Assembly: GCA_900230115.1 (NCBI GenBank)
Contig: LT907983.1
Coordinates: 682,001 to 746,000 of the forward strand
DNA length: 64,000 nt
Source: Spirosomataceae bacterium TFI 002
GTDB lineage: Bacteria; Bacteroidota; Bacteroidia; Cytophagales; Spirosomataceae
Direction of reading: 5' to 3'
Within the stretch, counting starts at the first letter, position 1; every line of letters begins with the position of its first letter. The notes beneath the pieces were generated by a model that worked only from the letters and a program-made list of their open reading frames with translations, ran no database searches and was not told the origin of the DNA. The translations under genes and the position numbers were made by a program. This document shows positions 42,583 through 50,664 of the stretch, in pieces.

Positions 42583-44892
42583 TCAATATTCGTCCATGCT
42601 ATGTAAAGTGAATGTCTGAATTGCTGTTCCATTCTTTAATTCATTTAGAACCCAAGTGTCCTTGTTTTTACCAGCTTCTAGTCTCCAGTTTCGTTTTGGA
42701 TCTACTAGTAGCTTTTTAATATTTCTTGGAAATGCATTTGCTGAACGAGCATCTTCCCATGTTCGAATGGTTTTGAAAATTGCATTTTTCTGAGGACAGC
42801 TTTCGACATCTTTTTGGTCTAGAATAAGGCTGTATGTAGCTCCCACACCTACAGAAATAGCTTGGATATGTTCGTATTGCTCTACGGTAGAATTGGCTTT
42901 GATTGGGAAATTACCACCCAAGCCTACTGGGAAAAAGTTTGCATAGGTAACATCACGAAGGTCTTTCCCTTGACTCGTGGTGCTTCCCCATTCTCTGGTT
43001 TCTACATCGTAAAGGTTTTTCCCTCCACCTACATTCCAAATACTTTGATAATGCCAAGAACCCTCAGATAAGGTAGCCCCAGTAAAACGAATTGGAGGGA
43101 TGTTTAAAACTTCAGCCCTTTCAAACATCTTACGGAAAAAACGTTTGGCAGAATAGTAGCCGTGTCCGTTATTAAACAAAAACTCCTGTCCATCAAAATC
43201 GTAATAACCTAGACCGTTAATGGCACAAACATCGGCATAGTATTCAGCGATTTTGTCTTGAAGCTGCATGTTAGGAATCAATCCATCATAGCCATAATTC
43301 AAAGTAACCTGCAGTTTATAAATAGTGTCGTTCGCTTGATGATTAGCAGCGGTGGTTTCCCAGTAGCCACGTTTTACATTCAGTAATCTGTATGGTTCTT
43401 CTTTTGTAACACCTAGATAAAAAATCAATTCTTTACCTAATTTTATCATGTTTAGGTTTTCTGCGTGTCCTTCCCAGCTTGCAATTTCATCCAGATGTTT
43501 TGGGTCATCAACTATAATAATGGTGTCTGTGGCACTAATGCTTTTTGCAAGTAATCGCTTCTGCTGATAGCACAAACTGTCACTAGGCAAAGGGCTGGCA
43601 TCTTTTGTCCCAGGAGCCAGTGCGGTGGTAATCGGCGTTCTTCCTATGGTAATTCCATATTCTGCTGCCATAGCGGCAAATTCCTTATGTGATTTGTTCC
43701 CGGCGGTTAATTGAATTGGTTTCTTCTCAAAATTCTTCCCGTCAATGTAACCTTCATTTCCTCGGTCAGGCTTTATAAACCCTTGGTCGTATAGGCTGAT
43801 TGCCTTAAAGCCCAATTGTGAAGCATAAGAAATGATACTGTCGTTTAAATTTCCGTGTGACATGGCATCTGGTACGAAAGCAGCTGGGTCTTTCACCCAT
43901 TTTCCGTCAATGGTAGGATAGGGCAATTTCTCTTTCACTACAATGTCCTGAATCACATTCATCAGAGCAGTGCTATCTGGACTACCCCAAAATGCAATGG
44001 AAGAGCCTATGAAATCAATACCAGGTAATGGCTCAACCTCCAAATGGTTTGGCGTATTGGCGGCCATATTGGGTATGAGCGAATAATATACTTCTCGCTC
44101 AAATGTTCTATCTCTGGAATGATAATTAATTGATATTCTTCCCAAAGAATCAACCATTGCGGCGTTTCCATACATAATTCTATAGTAAGGTTCTTTGTGG
44201 GCATAAAAGGCCACATCGCTAATTCCATCTCCTCCTAAAGTGAAAATCTGGCCTTCATGTAAAGAATCTGGCAGTGGAAATTGCTCGGAATCAGGAGAAT
44301 GAATGATGTACTGAAAAGGTGCTGCATCTGCAATGGTTTCAGAGGTACCACCTAGGGTATTATCATCTAGAGCCAGCATGCCAATAGCGTAATTATTTAC
44401 CTCACTTGTGTCTCTTGCCACTCCTATAATTTCGCCAAATAGGTTTGTAATATTTGTATGATAAGGTCCCCATTGAATTCCGTCAATATCATTTCTTGGA
44501 CTAAGAGACTCTAAAGTTAATTTGAAATATTTCTCCTGTGGTGTTAATGTGATGGTAGCCACAGACCCATTCGGATAGCTTAGCAAAATTGTTTCTTCGC
44601 TATTGTTAATTTTAGCTTCAATAGGCTCATAATAAACTTTCTTTTTGCCATCATAAAGTTGTAGGAGCGGAGATGGTTTTTCCAGTGGACTAAACTCGCT
44701 ATAGGAGTCGTTCGTTATATTGCCCATTCGGGTAATGAAACCTTGCTTGTTTATTTCTATTTCAAAATAATCGGTTGTAAAAGTGCTTTTTGCAACGTTA
44801 GAACAATCTGTGAATAAGATTGTGAGCAAAAGCAACAATGTGCTGTATCCTAGTTTTTTTAAATCAAAAGAAGTTTCTTTCATTATTTTCAA
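42583..44892 (-). CDS. Large lipoprotein, candidate glycoside-hydrolase-like
   Basis: 769 residues; an alternative ATG three codons in (44883) is equally good. The lipoprotein signal LLLLLTILFTDC places Cys near residue 30. Residues 35-260 look like a beta-sandwich resembling the N-terminal domain of clan-D type glycosidases (FEIEINKQGFITRMGNI). The centre reads like a (beta/alpha)8 barrel (FKAISLYDQGFIKPDRGNEGY; INGLGYYDFDGQEFLFNNGHG, with the acidic DFDGQE a possible catalytic strand), and the C-terminus is beta-rich. I cannot assign a GH family. Surface-exposed polysaccharide processing is a guess. Confidence 0.6.
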   Translation of the reverse strand: MKIMKETSFDLKKLGYSTLLLLLTILFTDCSNVAKSTFTTDYFEIEINKQGFITRMGNITNDSYSEFSPLEKPSPLLQLYDGKKKVYYEPIEAKINNSEETILLSYPNGSVATITLTPQEKYFKLTLESLSPRNDIDGIQWGPYHTNITNLFGEIIGVARDTSEVNNYAIGMLALDDNTLGGTSETIADAAPFQYIIHSPDSEQFPLPDSLHEGQIFTLGGDGISDVAFYAHKEPYYRIMYGNAAMVDSLGRISINYHSRDRTFEREVYYSLIPNMAANTPNHLEVEPLPGIDFIGSSIAFWGSPDSTALMNVIQDIVVKEKLPYPTIDGKWVKDPAAFVPDAMSHGNLNDSIISYASQLGFKAISLYDQGFIKPDRGNEGYIDGKNFEKKPIQLTAGNKSHKEFAAMAAEYGITIGRTPITTALAPGTKDASPLPSDSLCYQQKRLLAKSISATDTIIIVDDPKHLDEIASWEGHAENLNMIKLGKELIFYLGVTKEEPYRLLNVKRGYWETTAANHQANDTIYKLQVTLNYGYDGLIPNMQLQDKIAEYYADVCAINGLGYYDFDGQEFLFNNGHGYYSAKRFFRKMFERAEVLNIPPIRFTGATLSEGSWHYQSIWNVGGGKNLYDVETREWGSTTSQGKDLRDVTYANFFPVGLGGNFPIKANSTVEQYEHIQAISVGVGATYSLILDQKDVESCPQKNAIFKTIRTWEDARSANAFPRNIKKLLVDPKRNWRLEAGKNKDTWVLNELKNGTAIQTFTLHSMDEY

Positions 44893-45029
44893 CGCTGTAA
44901 TCCTTGACAGTCACCCGTGCCATTTAATATTATGATTGCTAATCTAAAGGATTTATAAGAACATAAATGCATGGGAGTACATAAAGTACCAATTGTGGTT
45001 GAGAAGCAATAAGACGACTGTGGTAAGCA

Positions 45030-45071
45030 CAAAAATAGCCCAATACCTAAATATGATTAGGTACTGGGCTA
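45030..45071 (-). terminator. Terminator of the 139-aa gene
   Basis: A 15-bp stem with one mismatch (tagcccaatacctaa / ttaggtactgggcta) is followed on the minus strand by TTTTTG. It lies 25 bp beyond the stop of the minus-strand gene at 45096. Confidence 0.75.
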
Positions 45072-45095
45072 CGATGCCTTAAGTATTGAATACTA

Positions 45096-45515
45096 TTAAG
45101 AGAAGAAGTTGATAAAAGATTTCTCAGCTATAATATGTGCAGGTTCTGGGAATTCTGCATGTACAATCAATGTATTTTCATGACGGTGCTCAAGTTCGCT
45201 GAGTGTTTTTCTATTCAAAAGAATTATAGAAGAACTTCCGTGATGGTCGATCTTATCCAAAATTGTTTTTCCGTTAAAATCGCACTGCCAGTGAGTTTCT
45301 GCCATTTTTTCTTCATACGAAAACTCAAGCAATGGTACTTTGTAATATTGCAACTCCTCTATTCCTTCAAAGTCAAAAACCAATCTTACTAATCCGCTTT
45401 CAAAGGCTAAGTCTTCATCACTTAAACCCAAATCTTTTAAGGACACTTTTCCTGATGTAGCTGAAGAAAATTTGATTTTTATTTCACCTTGATTTAACTC
45501 TATTTTTTGACTCAT
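45096..45515 (-). CDS. Hypothetical protein (139 aa)
   Basis: ATG 45515 (MSQKIELNQGEIKIKFSS) is preferred over 45554, whose 13-residue leader looks non-coding. The protein is beta-rich and acidic, with no signal peptide or recognised domain (VRLVFDFEGIEELQYYKVPLL; HENTLIVHAEFPEPAHII). A terminator follows. Confidence 0.6.
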   Translation of the reverse strand: MSQKIELNQGEIKIKFSSATSGKVSLKDLGLSDEDLAFESGLVRLVFDFEGIEELQYYKVPLLEFSYEEKMAETHWQCDFNGKTILDKIDHHGSSSIILLNRKTLSELEHRHENTLIVHAEFPEPAHIIAEKSFINFFS

Positions 45516-45636
45516 TGTTTGTTTTTTTGTTATACCCGAAAGTCCAAAATTCACGCTTTGCTAACAATGATTTTAGTCATACTTTAATGTGATTATGTTT
45601 CGTTCGTATACACTACTTTAACACTAATAGTAAAGA

Positions 45637-45672
45637 AAAAGGCTCAATTCCTTTTGAGAAATTGAGCCTTTT
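45637..45672. terminator. Bidirectional hairpin terminator
   Basis: A perfect 13-bp stem aaaaggctcaatt / aattgagcctttt with a 10-nt loop lies in the 327-bp gap between two minus-strand genes. Confidence 0.75.
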
Positions 45673-45770
45673 AAAATAAATGATTGTTGATGTTTATTTC
45701 AAAATCATAGTAAGCATTTTAAATTATGGGTTAAACCCAAATTTGTACACTTTTAAAAGGATAAAAAGGT

Positions 45771-45832
45771 AATGTTTAGTATTTGAAGCGTAGCATCGCG
45801 TAGGGTGTAATGATTTCAAATACTTGGTTAGC
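45771..45832 (-). repeat. Possible attC-like site after the DUF2306-like gene
   Basis: Perfect 9-bp arms GTATTTGAA (45779-45787) and TTCAAATAC (45815-45823) lie between AATGTTTAG and GGTTAGC, 11 bp after the stop codon of the minus-strand membrane-protein gene. Position and shape match the cassette sites of the big array, but the outer box does not complement the gene's upstream boundary, so this one is weak. Confidence 0.35.
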
Positions 45833-45842
45833 ATTTAGTTTT

Positions 45843-46328
45843 TCATTTTTCTATTCCAAATATTTCAACCCATTTAGCTTTGTTTTTTCTAAAAAAAATC
45901 ACCCCTATTATCATCACCAAACCAGATGCTATTCCAACCATTCCAAAGAAGGGGCTCTCTGGAATTCGTGTTAGTAGCTCTGCCGCAAATGCAGCGTATA
46001 ATCCTACAACAGACCAATACATAAAACTAAAGTGTTGGAATTTCCATTTATTTGCCGGTTTCTTAGTCCAAACAGGAATCATTCCTAACAAAATTGTTAC
46101 AAGAATCGCAACTGTTGAATAATGAAAAATGCCCCAGCCGCCAAAAAGTCTATAAATCATAAATGCTGTGATTATCATAAGGAACATACTCATCACATAG
46201 ACATATCCAATTTGCATATGACTTTTCGTTCCTTTTCTTAAAATAAGAACTAATATTCCTGCAATCAATGCGATTATTGATGAGATTAAGTGAATTAGTC
46301 CGTATGTATCTCCAACTAAAAAATCCAT
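45843..46328 (-). CDS. DUF2306-like integral membrane protein
   Basis: 161 residues with four to five transmembrane helices (LIHLISSIIALIAGILVLIL; IGYVYVMSMFLMIITAFMIY; FHYSTVAILVTILLGMIPV; FGMVGIASGLVMIIGVIFF). The HLISSIIAL...GYVYVMSM layout matches the predicted membrane proteins grouped as DUF2306; function unknown. The start codon is 22 nt after an attC-like hairpin, so it may be a cassette gene. Confidence 0.75.
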   Translation of the reverse strand: MDFLVGDTYGLIHLISSIIALIAGILVLILRKGTKSHMQIGYVYVMSMFLMIITAFMIYRLFGGWGIFHYSTVAILVTILLGMIPVWTKKPANKWKFQHFSFMYWSVVGLYAAFAAELLTRIPESPFFGMVGIASGLVMIIGVIFFRKNKAKWVEIFGIEK

Positions 46329-46350
46329 TTCTATTTTTTCTATAGATGTG

Positions 46351-46406
46351 AACAGATCGGTGACATGCAGCGTATCCCGAAGGGTATGCTGTCATCGTCA
46401 CTTGTT
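46351..46406 (-). repeat. attC-like site of a second cassette cluster
   Basis: 56 bp. On the minus strand AACAAG is followed by arms tgacgatgacagcataccc and gggatacgctgcatgtca around a TTC loop, ending in CTGTT. The outer box GTTATCATC (46404-46412) is, apart from one base, the inverse of GATGATAAA at 47062-47070, next to the start of the same gene. The size matches a short 59-base-element type attC. It overlaps the last codons of the upstream gene. Confidence 0.5.
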
Positions 46407-47051
46407 ATCATCTTTTTTCATTTTTAAGTAATCATACAGTTCTCGTTGCGAATTGAATCTGTTTAAGTGATCCTTGAATTTAATGTACTTTACAGAGAAC
46501 GTATTAACTTCTAATTTAGGCAGTAAATCTCTCCCTTTTTGAATGTCTAATTGACCAAATACGTCATAAAGACTACCTACTAAACTGTCTAAAATAAATT
46601 CGTGGTTTCGTTTATCAGAAATTAGTTTTGAGTAAAGTTCTTCTTTATAAGAATATGGTACGGGGCCAGAAATTGGAAGAATAAGTCTGATGACTTCTAT
46701 ATCAAAGTTGTTTTTTATGACCATCTTCCAAGCTTCTTCAACCGTTTGCGGATCTTCAAAGAAGTCTACCCAGAGCGAGTATTTAATCTGTTCTTTTTGC
46801 TTGTCAGTACCTATTTTCAAGTATTGATTGTAGTTGCTCCACAGAACATCTCTTATTTCAGGTTTTAGTTCATTGTATGCCATTTTTAATTCTGCACATA
46901 TTCCGTACTCTGGATTTTGGCTAAATAGCTCAAAAGAGATGTTTATCTTATCCATTTGCCCAATACTTTTGTCGTACCACAAATCATCAACTATATCTCG
47001 TACAGTTTCTTTACCCAGATTCTTAAAGCTTACGTAATCTTGAGCTTTCAT
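46398..47051 (-). CDS. Hypothetical protein (217 aa), putative cassette gene
   Basis: Starting at ATG 47051 (MKAQDYVSFKNLGKETVRDI) gives 217 residues; an ATG at 47105 is in frame but would run through the conserved leader sequence. Mostly alpha-helical, soluble, acidic; no domain recognised (possibly HEAT-like: WSNYNQYLKIGTDKQKEQIK; WVDFFEDPQTVEEAWKMV). It begins 11 nt after the boundary core GATGATAA and is followed by an attC-like hairpin. Confidence 0.65.
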   Translation of the reverse strand: MKAQDYVSFKNLGKETVRDIVDDLWYDKSIGQMDKINISFELFSQNPEYGICAELKMAYNELKPEIRDVLWSNYNQYLKIGTDKQKEQIKYSLWVDFFEDPQTVEEAWKMVIKNNFDIEVIRLILPISGPVPYSYKEELYSKLISDKRNHEFILDSLVGSLYDVFGQLDIQKGRDLLPKLEVNTFSVKYIKFKDHLNRFNSQRELYDYLKMKKDDNK

Positions 47052-47070
47052 TTTTTTAATTGATGATAAA

Positions 47071-47089
47071 AGCGATATATCAGACATAT
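47071..47089 (-). promoter_or_regulatory. Second copy of the cassette-array leader
   Basis: AGCGATATATCAGACATAT is the 37056-37075 leader with one G missing, and like that copy it directly abuts a cassette-type boundary (GATGATAAA here, CACACAAC there). Confidence 0.45.
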
Positions 47090-47295
47090 CCCAATATGTC
47101 TTCATTTTCCAAAAACGAATCTAAACAGTTTCTGAGTCAAGAAAAAGTGTTTGATAGAATTAGCGATTTCAATTAGAACTACTTTGAGATCAGTACAGCA
47201 TGAATCAATTTTAATTTTATTCTATTATCAAATTCCCACCATTTCAATTTCTCAACATAAAAAGATATTTTTACCAAAAACAAAGAATTTAGAAA

Positions 47296-48159
47296 ATGAA
47301 AAAACTTGCCTTTTTACTACTCATTGCCGCCTTCGCTTGCACCACAGAAACCAAAACTGAAGACACTGTGGTTCAGGATTTAAGTTTGGAAGAACTATGG
47401 AGTACCGATACAACTTCACTTTTAACGCCTGAATCGGTGATTTACGACCCAAATAATGAAGTGGTTTATGTTGCATGTATCAATGGCGTTCCTCCAACAG
47501 CCAAGGATGGCGACGGCTATATTGCCATCATGAACATTGATGGATCTATCAAAAATGCAAGCTGGGTTACAGGTATGGACGCCCCAAAAGGAATGGGAAT
47601 ATGTGAAGGTTTTTTATATGTAGCCGATATCACCAAAATCCATAAAATAGAAATTGCTACCGGCAAAATCGTAAATTCTTACGAAGTAGAAGGATCTCAG
47701 TTTTTGAATGACATTGCAATCGCACCTGATCACAAAGTTTATATCAGCGACTCCAATACCAGCACCGTATATGTGCTTGATGGCGATGAAGTGACTGTTG
47801 TACTACAAAATGACGTATTGGGTGGTAGCAATGGTTTATTAGTAGATGAAGGCAAGCTTTTGATCGCTGGATTTGGCTCTGGAGCTTTTCACCAAATGGA
47901 CATTGTAAGCAAAGAACTTGTCGCAGTGACTGATAGTATTTTTGGCGGAGACGGAATTGTAAAATATCAAGACAAGTACCTAGTAAGCAATTGGAATGGA
48001 GAAGTTTATTCTGTTGCTACAAATGGAGTTAAAAGGCTATTACTTGATACTAAATCAGCTAAAAGAAATGCAGCAGATATTGCATTAATCAACGACTCGG
48101 ATGTACTGCTTGTTCCTGAGTTTTTTGCAAATAGAGTTACGGCGTATAGAATAAAGTGA
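47296..48159 (+). CDS. NHL/SMP-30-like beta-propeller lipoprotein
   Basis: 287 residues. Lipoprotein signal MKKLAFLLLIAAFAC (Cys15). The mature chain has six propeller blades with motifs such as PESVIYDPNNEVVYVACING, PKGMGICEGFLYVADITKIHKI, FLNDIAIAPDHKVYISDSNTST and GIVKYQDKYLVSNWNGEVY, typical of NHL/SMP-30-type repeats. Homologues are often annotated as ATP/GTP-binding or gluconolactonase-like without proven activity. Followed by a strong terminator. Confidence 0.8.
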   Translation: MKKLAFLLLIAAFACTTETKTEDTVVQDLSLEELWSTDTTSLLTPESVIYDPNNEVVYVACINGVPPTAKDGDGYIAIMNIDGSIKNASWVTGMDAPKGMGICEGFLYVADITKIHKIEIATGKIVNSYEVEGSQFLNDIAIAPDHKVYISDSNTSTVYVLDGDEVTVVLQNDVLGGSNGLLVDEGKLLIAGFGSGAFHQMDIVSKELVAVTDSIFGGDGIVKYQDKYLVSNWNGEVYSVATNGVKRLLLDTKSAKRNAADIALINDSDVLLVPEFFANRVTAYRIK

Positions 48160-48173
48160 TTCGTGGATTAAAT

Positions 48174-48207
48174 CTCACAGGTTTTCAAAACCTGTGAGGT
48201 TTGTTTT
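48174..48207. terminator. Rho-independent terminator, bidirectional
   Basis: A 12-bp perfect stem ctcacaggtttt / aaaacctgtgag is followed by gtttgtttt on the plus strand. It separates the convergent NHL gene and the small minus-strand gene. Confidence 0.8.
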
Positions 48208-48224
48208 CAAAGTCTTTTTCCCCA

Positions 48225-48446
48225 TCAATTCAAATCATTTCCAGAGGCTTTCACACCATCGTAAACTGATTTTATTCCTGCCATTTCTTTGATTAAAAAA
48301 GATTGTAAAGCTTCATTGAATGGAGCTTTTTCTTCTTCAGGAAGTGAGGCGTAATAATCTTTTAATTCCTTATTAATTTCAGCTTTTTCTGCTTCATCTG
48401 CAGCGTTCATAGCTTTTACATGGTATTTCTTAAAGTCGAACTTCAT
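48225..48446 (-). CDS. Small hypothetical protein overlapping the SulP gene
   Basis: 73 residues, helical and charged (MNAADEAEKAEINKELKDYYASLPEEEKAPFNEALQ in two helices). Its start lies 17 bp inside the 3' end of the SulP gene on the same strand, so translation is probably coupled. No family recognised. Confidence 0.6.
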   Translation of the reverse strand: MKFDFKKYHVKAMNAADEAEKAEINKELKDYYASLPEEEKAPFNEALQSFLIKEMAGIKSVYDGVKASGNDLN

Positions 48447-50664
48447 CTAATATGCTTACTTTTTGATTTATTACAGCTTCCAATCTAATTGCATAATCAA
48501 CCATTGCCTTTATTTCACCTACTCCACTATGTCTCTCTTTATCCATTATTAAGATTCCTCCTTTACCGTCGGATTCTACATGGTAATAGTTGTTGCTTTC
48601 GAAAAACAAAATTAAGTCATCATCGAAAAAACGCCTAATCTGGCGAATGTTATTTCCTTTAAGGGAAAAACGCTCTGCAAAGTCTCTAAAGGATTTAAGC
48701 TTGATATCCTTATAGGTTCCCAAATAATGGAAACGCTCATAAAAGTCAACTTTGCTCAAGGTGAAAGTTGGAATCTCTTTTCCTGTATTGATACAAATCA
48801 TACTGGCATGTAACTCTTCTTCCGCAATAAAAGCACCCTCAGAATACTCAATATCAAAAAACTTGATAATCCCACGTTGATCAATACCAATATTATAGAG
48901 ATGGTCAACTTGGCGAGTTCTGAAATATTCAAAATTGGCCAAAAAGTACATATGGTAATCATTATGCTCATCAAAACTCCACTCTACATCGTTGAAATAG
49001 TTAGCAATGAGTTGTTGTCTTTTGGTTAAAGTTGTAGAGTCTGGGACAAAATGTACATATTCCAAAGCACGTCGTAATGATGAAGGGTGCTCACTTTCGG
49101 CTTTGTGGAGATCAAGTCCAATCACTTCAAAATGCCCTCCATTCTTGTCAAACATTTGTTCGTAGTCCCACATACTCTCCATTACAGTGTCGTCGATAAA
49201 CTGACTTTGAAGAAAATCCACAACTACACTTTTGGAAGAATCTATTCCATCTAAGACCTTTTTTAACCTGAAATAATTAAGAAAGGAGCTAAAGTATTTG
49301 ACCGTAACATGGAGCTTGCCATCTTCCTCATGGAAGGTTTCAATGTTATTGTTTTTAAAATTGTCTATGAACAACTTTAAGCTTTTGGTCATATAAATAT
49401 GTGTCAAAAGAGTAACCAGTATGCCTATTGAAATACCGATAATAAGACTTGTAAAAAGGGTTGATAGTACCGTTACGGTAAAGATAAACACCTGTTCTTT
49501 CCCAATTTCCGAAATTTTCTTGACTATGCTGGGTGAAGCTAATTTGTAACCCGTGTATACCAAAATTGCTGCTAAAGCAGGAAATGGAATTCGCTGAAGT
49601 TGTGAACTGAATAAAAGAATAAATAAGATCAAAAATACAGCATGAAAGAAGTTTGAACTTCGGTTTACGCCATTATTATTCACATTGACAGAGCTACGTG
49701 CAATTACTGTAACTACATTTAAACCTCCAAAAAAACCAGATACCATAGTTGCTATTCCCAACGCTTTGAGGTCTTTACCCACCTTAGATCTTCGCTTGAG
49801 TGGATCCAATTTATCAACTGCTTTGATAGATAAAAGAGACTCAATACTAGAAATCATTGTGAGGGTAAAAACCGCCATAAAGAAGTCTACGGACAAAGCC
49901 TTTGAGAAGTCTGGTCGTGGGAAATTACTAAATACATTATCAGGAATACTGACAAAAAACTCGGGTGGTATAGGATGCTCTAGTCCAATTTTATTTTCAA
50001 AGACATAAGCCAAACCCACTGAAATAACAACAATCCACATTGGAGCTGGTATGAGCTGAAAATACTTATTCCTGATCTTTGGATAAAAAATCATAATGAG
50101 TAAACTCGCCACTCCCGCTACTGATGCTGGTAATAAATAGGGATCTGTAAGACCAGCAAGCACTGATTTAGGAATAGATAACAAAAGCTCAATAGTGCTT
50201 CCGCTAGCATCCATGTTTCCCATCATGATATGGAATTGCTTTGCCAAAATAATTACTCCAATGGCAGCCAATAGGCCTTGAATAGCAGTGGAGGGGAAAA
50301 AGTTTGATAACTTCCCTAAGTTGGCAAAAGCCAATATTAGAATAATCGCTCCTGAGCACACCACAGCGGCCAAAGTAAACAGGTAACCCTGATACATATC
50401 ACCCGCTCCTAAAATAGTAACTGAACCTAAAACTGCAACCACAAGACCATTCCCCGGTCCAGTAATAGTGACATTGGAGCCTCCAAGAATAGAGACGATT
50501 ATACCACCTACAACTGCCGAAATAATCCCAGCAATAGGAGGAACTCCCGATGCCAAGGCAAGGCCTAGACCAAGCGGTAAGGCTACCAATGAAACAACAA
50601 ATCCAGCAAAAATATTTGTTGGAAGCGTTTTAATGAAGGAACCTATAATTTGCTTATTGATCAT
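48430..50664 (-). CDS. SulP-family inorganic anion transporter with STAS domain
   Basis: 744 residues. The N-terminal phrase IFAGFVVSLVALPLGLGLAL and GGSNVTITGPGNGLV match the SulP/SLC26 core, with 11-14 membrane helices to about residue 420. A STAS-like region follows (KVLDGIDSSKSVVVDFLQSQ). About 220 more residues extend beyond the STAS domain, longer than most sulfate permeases, as in the carbonic-anhydrase-linked or extended Bacteroidota SulP proteins. It transports sulfate, bicarbonate or a similar anion. Its ATG immediately follows the stop codon of the giant adhesin gene (TAA-ATG). Confidence 0.88.
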   Translation of the reverse strand: MINKQIIGSFIKTLPTNIFAGFVVSLVALPLGLGLALASGVPPIAGIISAVVGGIIVSILGGSNVTITGPGNGLVVAVLGSVTILGAGDMYQGYLFTLAAVVCSGAIILILAFANLGKLSNFFPSTAIQGLLAAIGVIILAKQFHIMMGNMDASGSTIELLLSIPKSVLAGLTDPYLLPASVAGVASLLIMIFYPKIRNKYFQLIPAPMWIVVISVGLAYVFENKIGLEHPIPPEFFVSIPDNVFSNFPRPDFSKALSVDFFMAVFTLTMISSIESLLSIKAVDKLDPLKRRSKVGKDLKALGIATMVSGFFGGLNVVTVIARSSVNVNNNGVNRSSNFFHAVFLILFILLFSSQLQRIPFPALAAILVYTGYKLASPSIVKKISEIGKEQVFIFTVTVLSTLFTSLIIGISIGILVTLLTHIYMTKSLKLFIDNFKNNNIETFHEEDGKLHVTVKYFSSFLNYFRLKKVLDGIDSSKSVVVDFLQSQFIDDTVMESMWDYEQMFDKNGGHFEVIGLDLHKAESEHPSSLRRALEYVHFVPDSTTLTKRQQLIANYFNDVEWSFDEHNDYHMYFLANFEYFRTRQVDHLYNIGIDQRGIIKFFDIEYSEGAFIAEEELHASMICINTGKEIPTFTLSKVDFYERFHYLGTYKDIKLKSFRDFAERFSLKGNNIRQIRRFFDDDLILFFESNNYYHVESDGKGGILIMDKERHSGVGEIKAMVDYAIRLEAVINQKVSILDEVRL

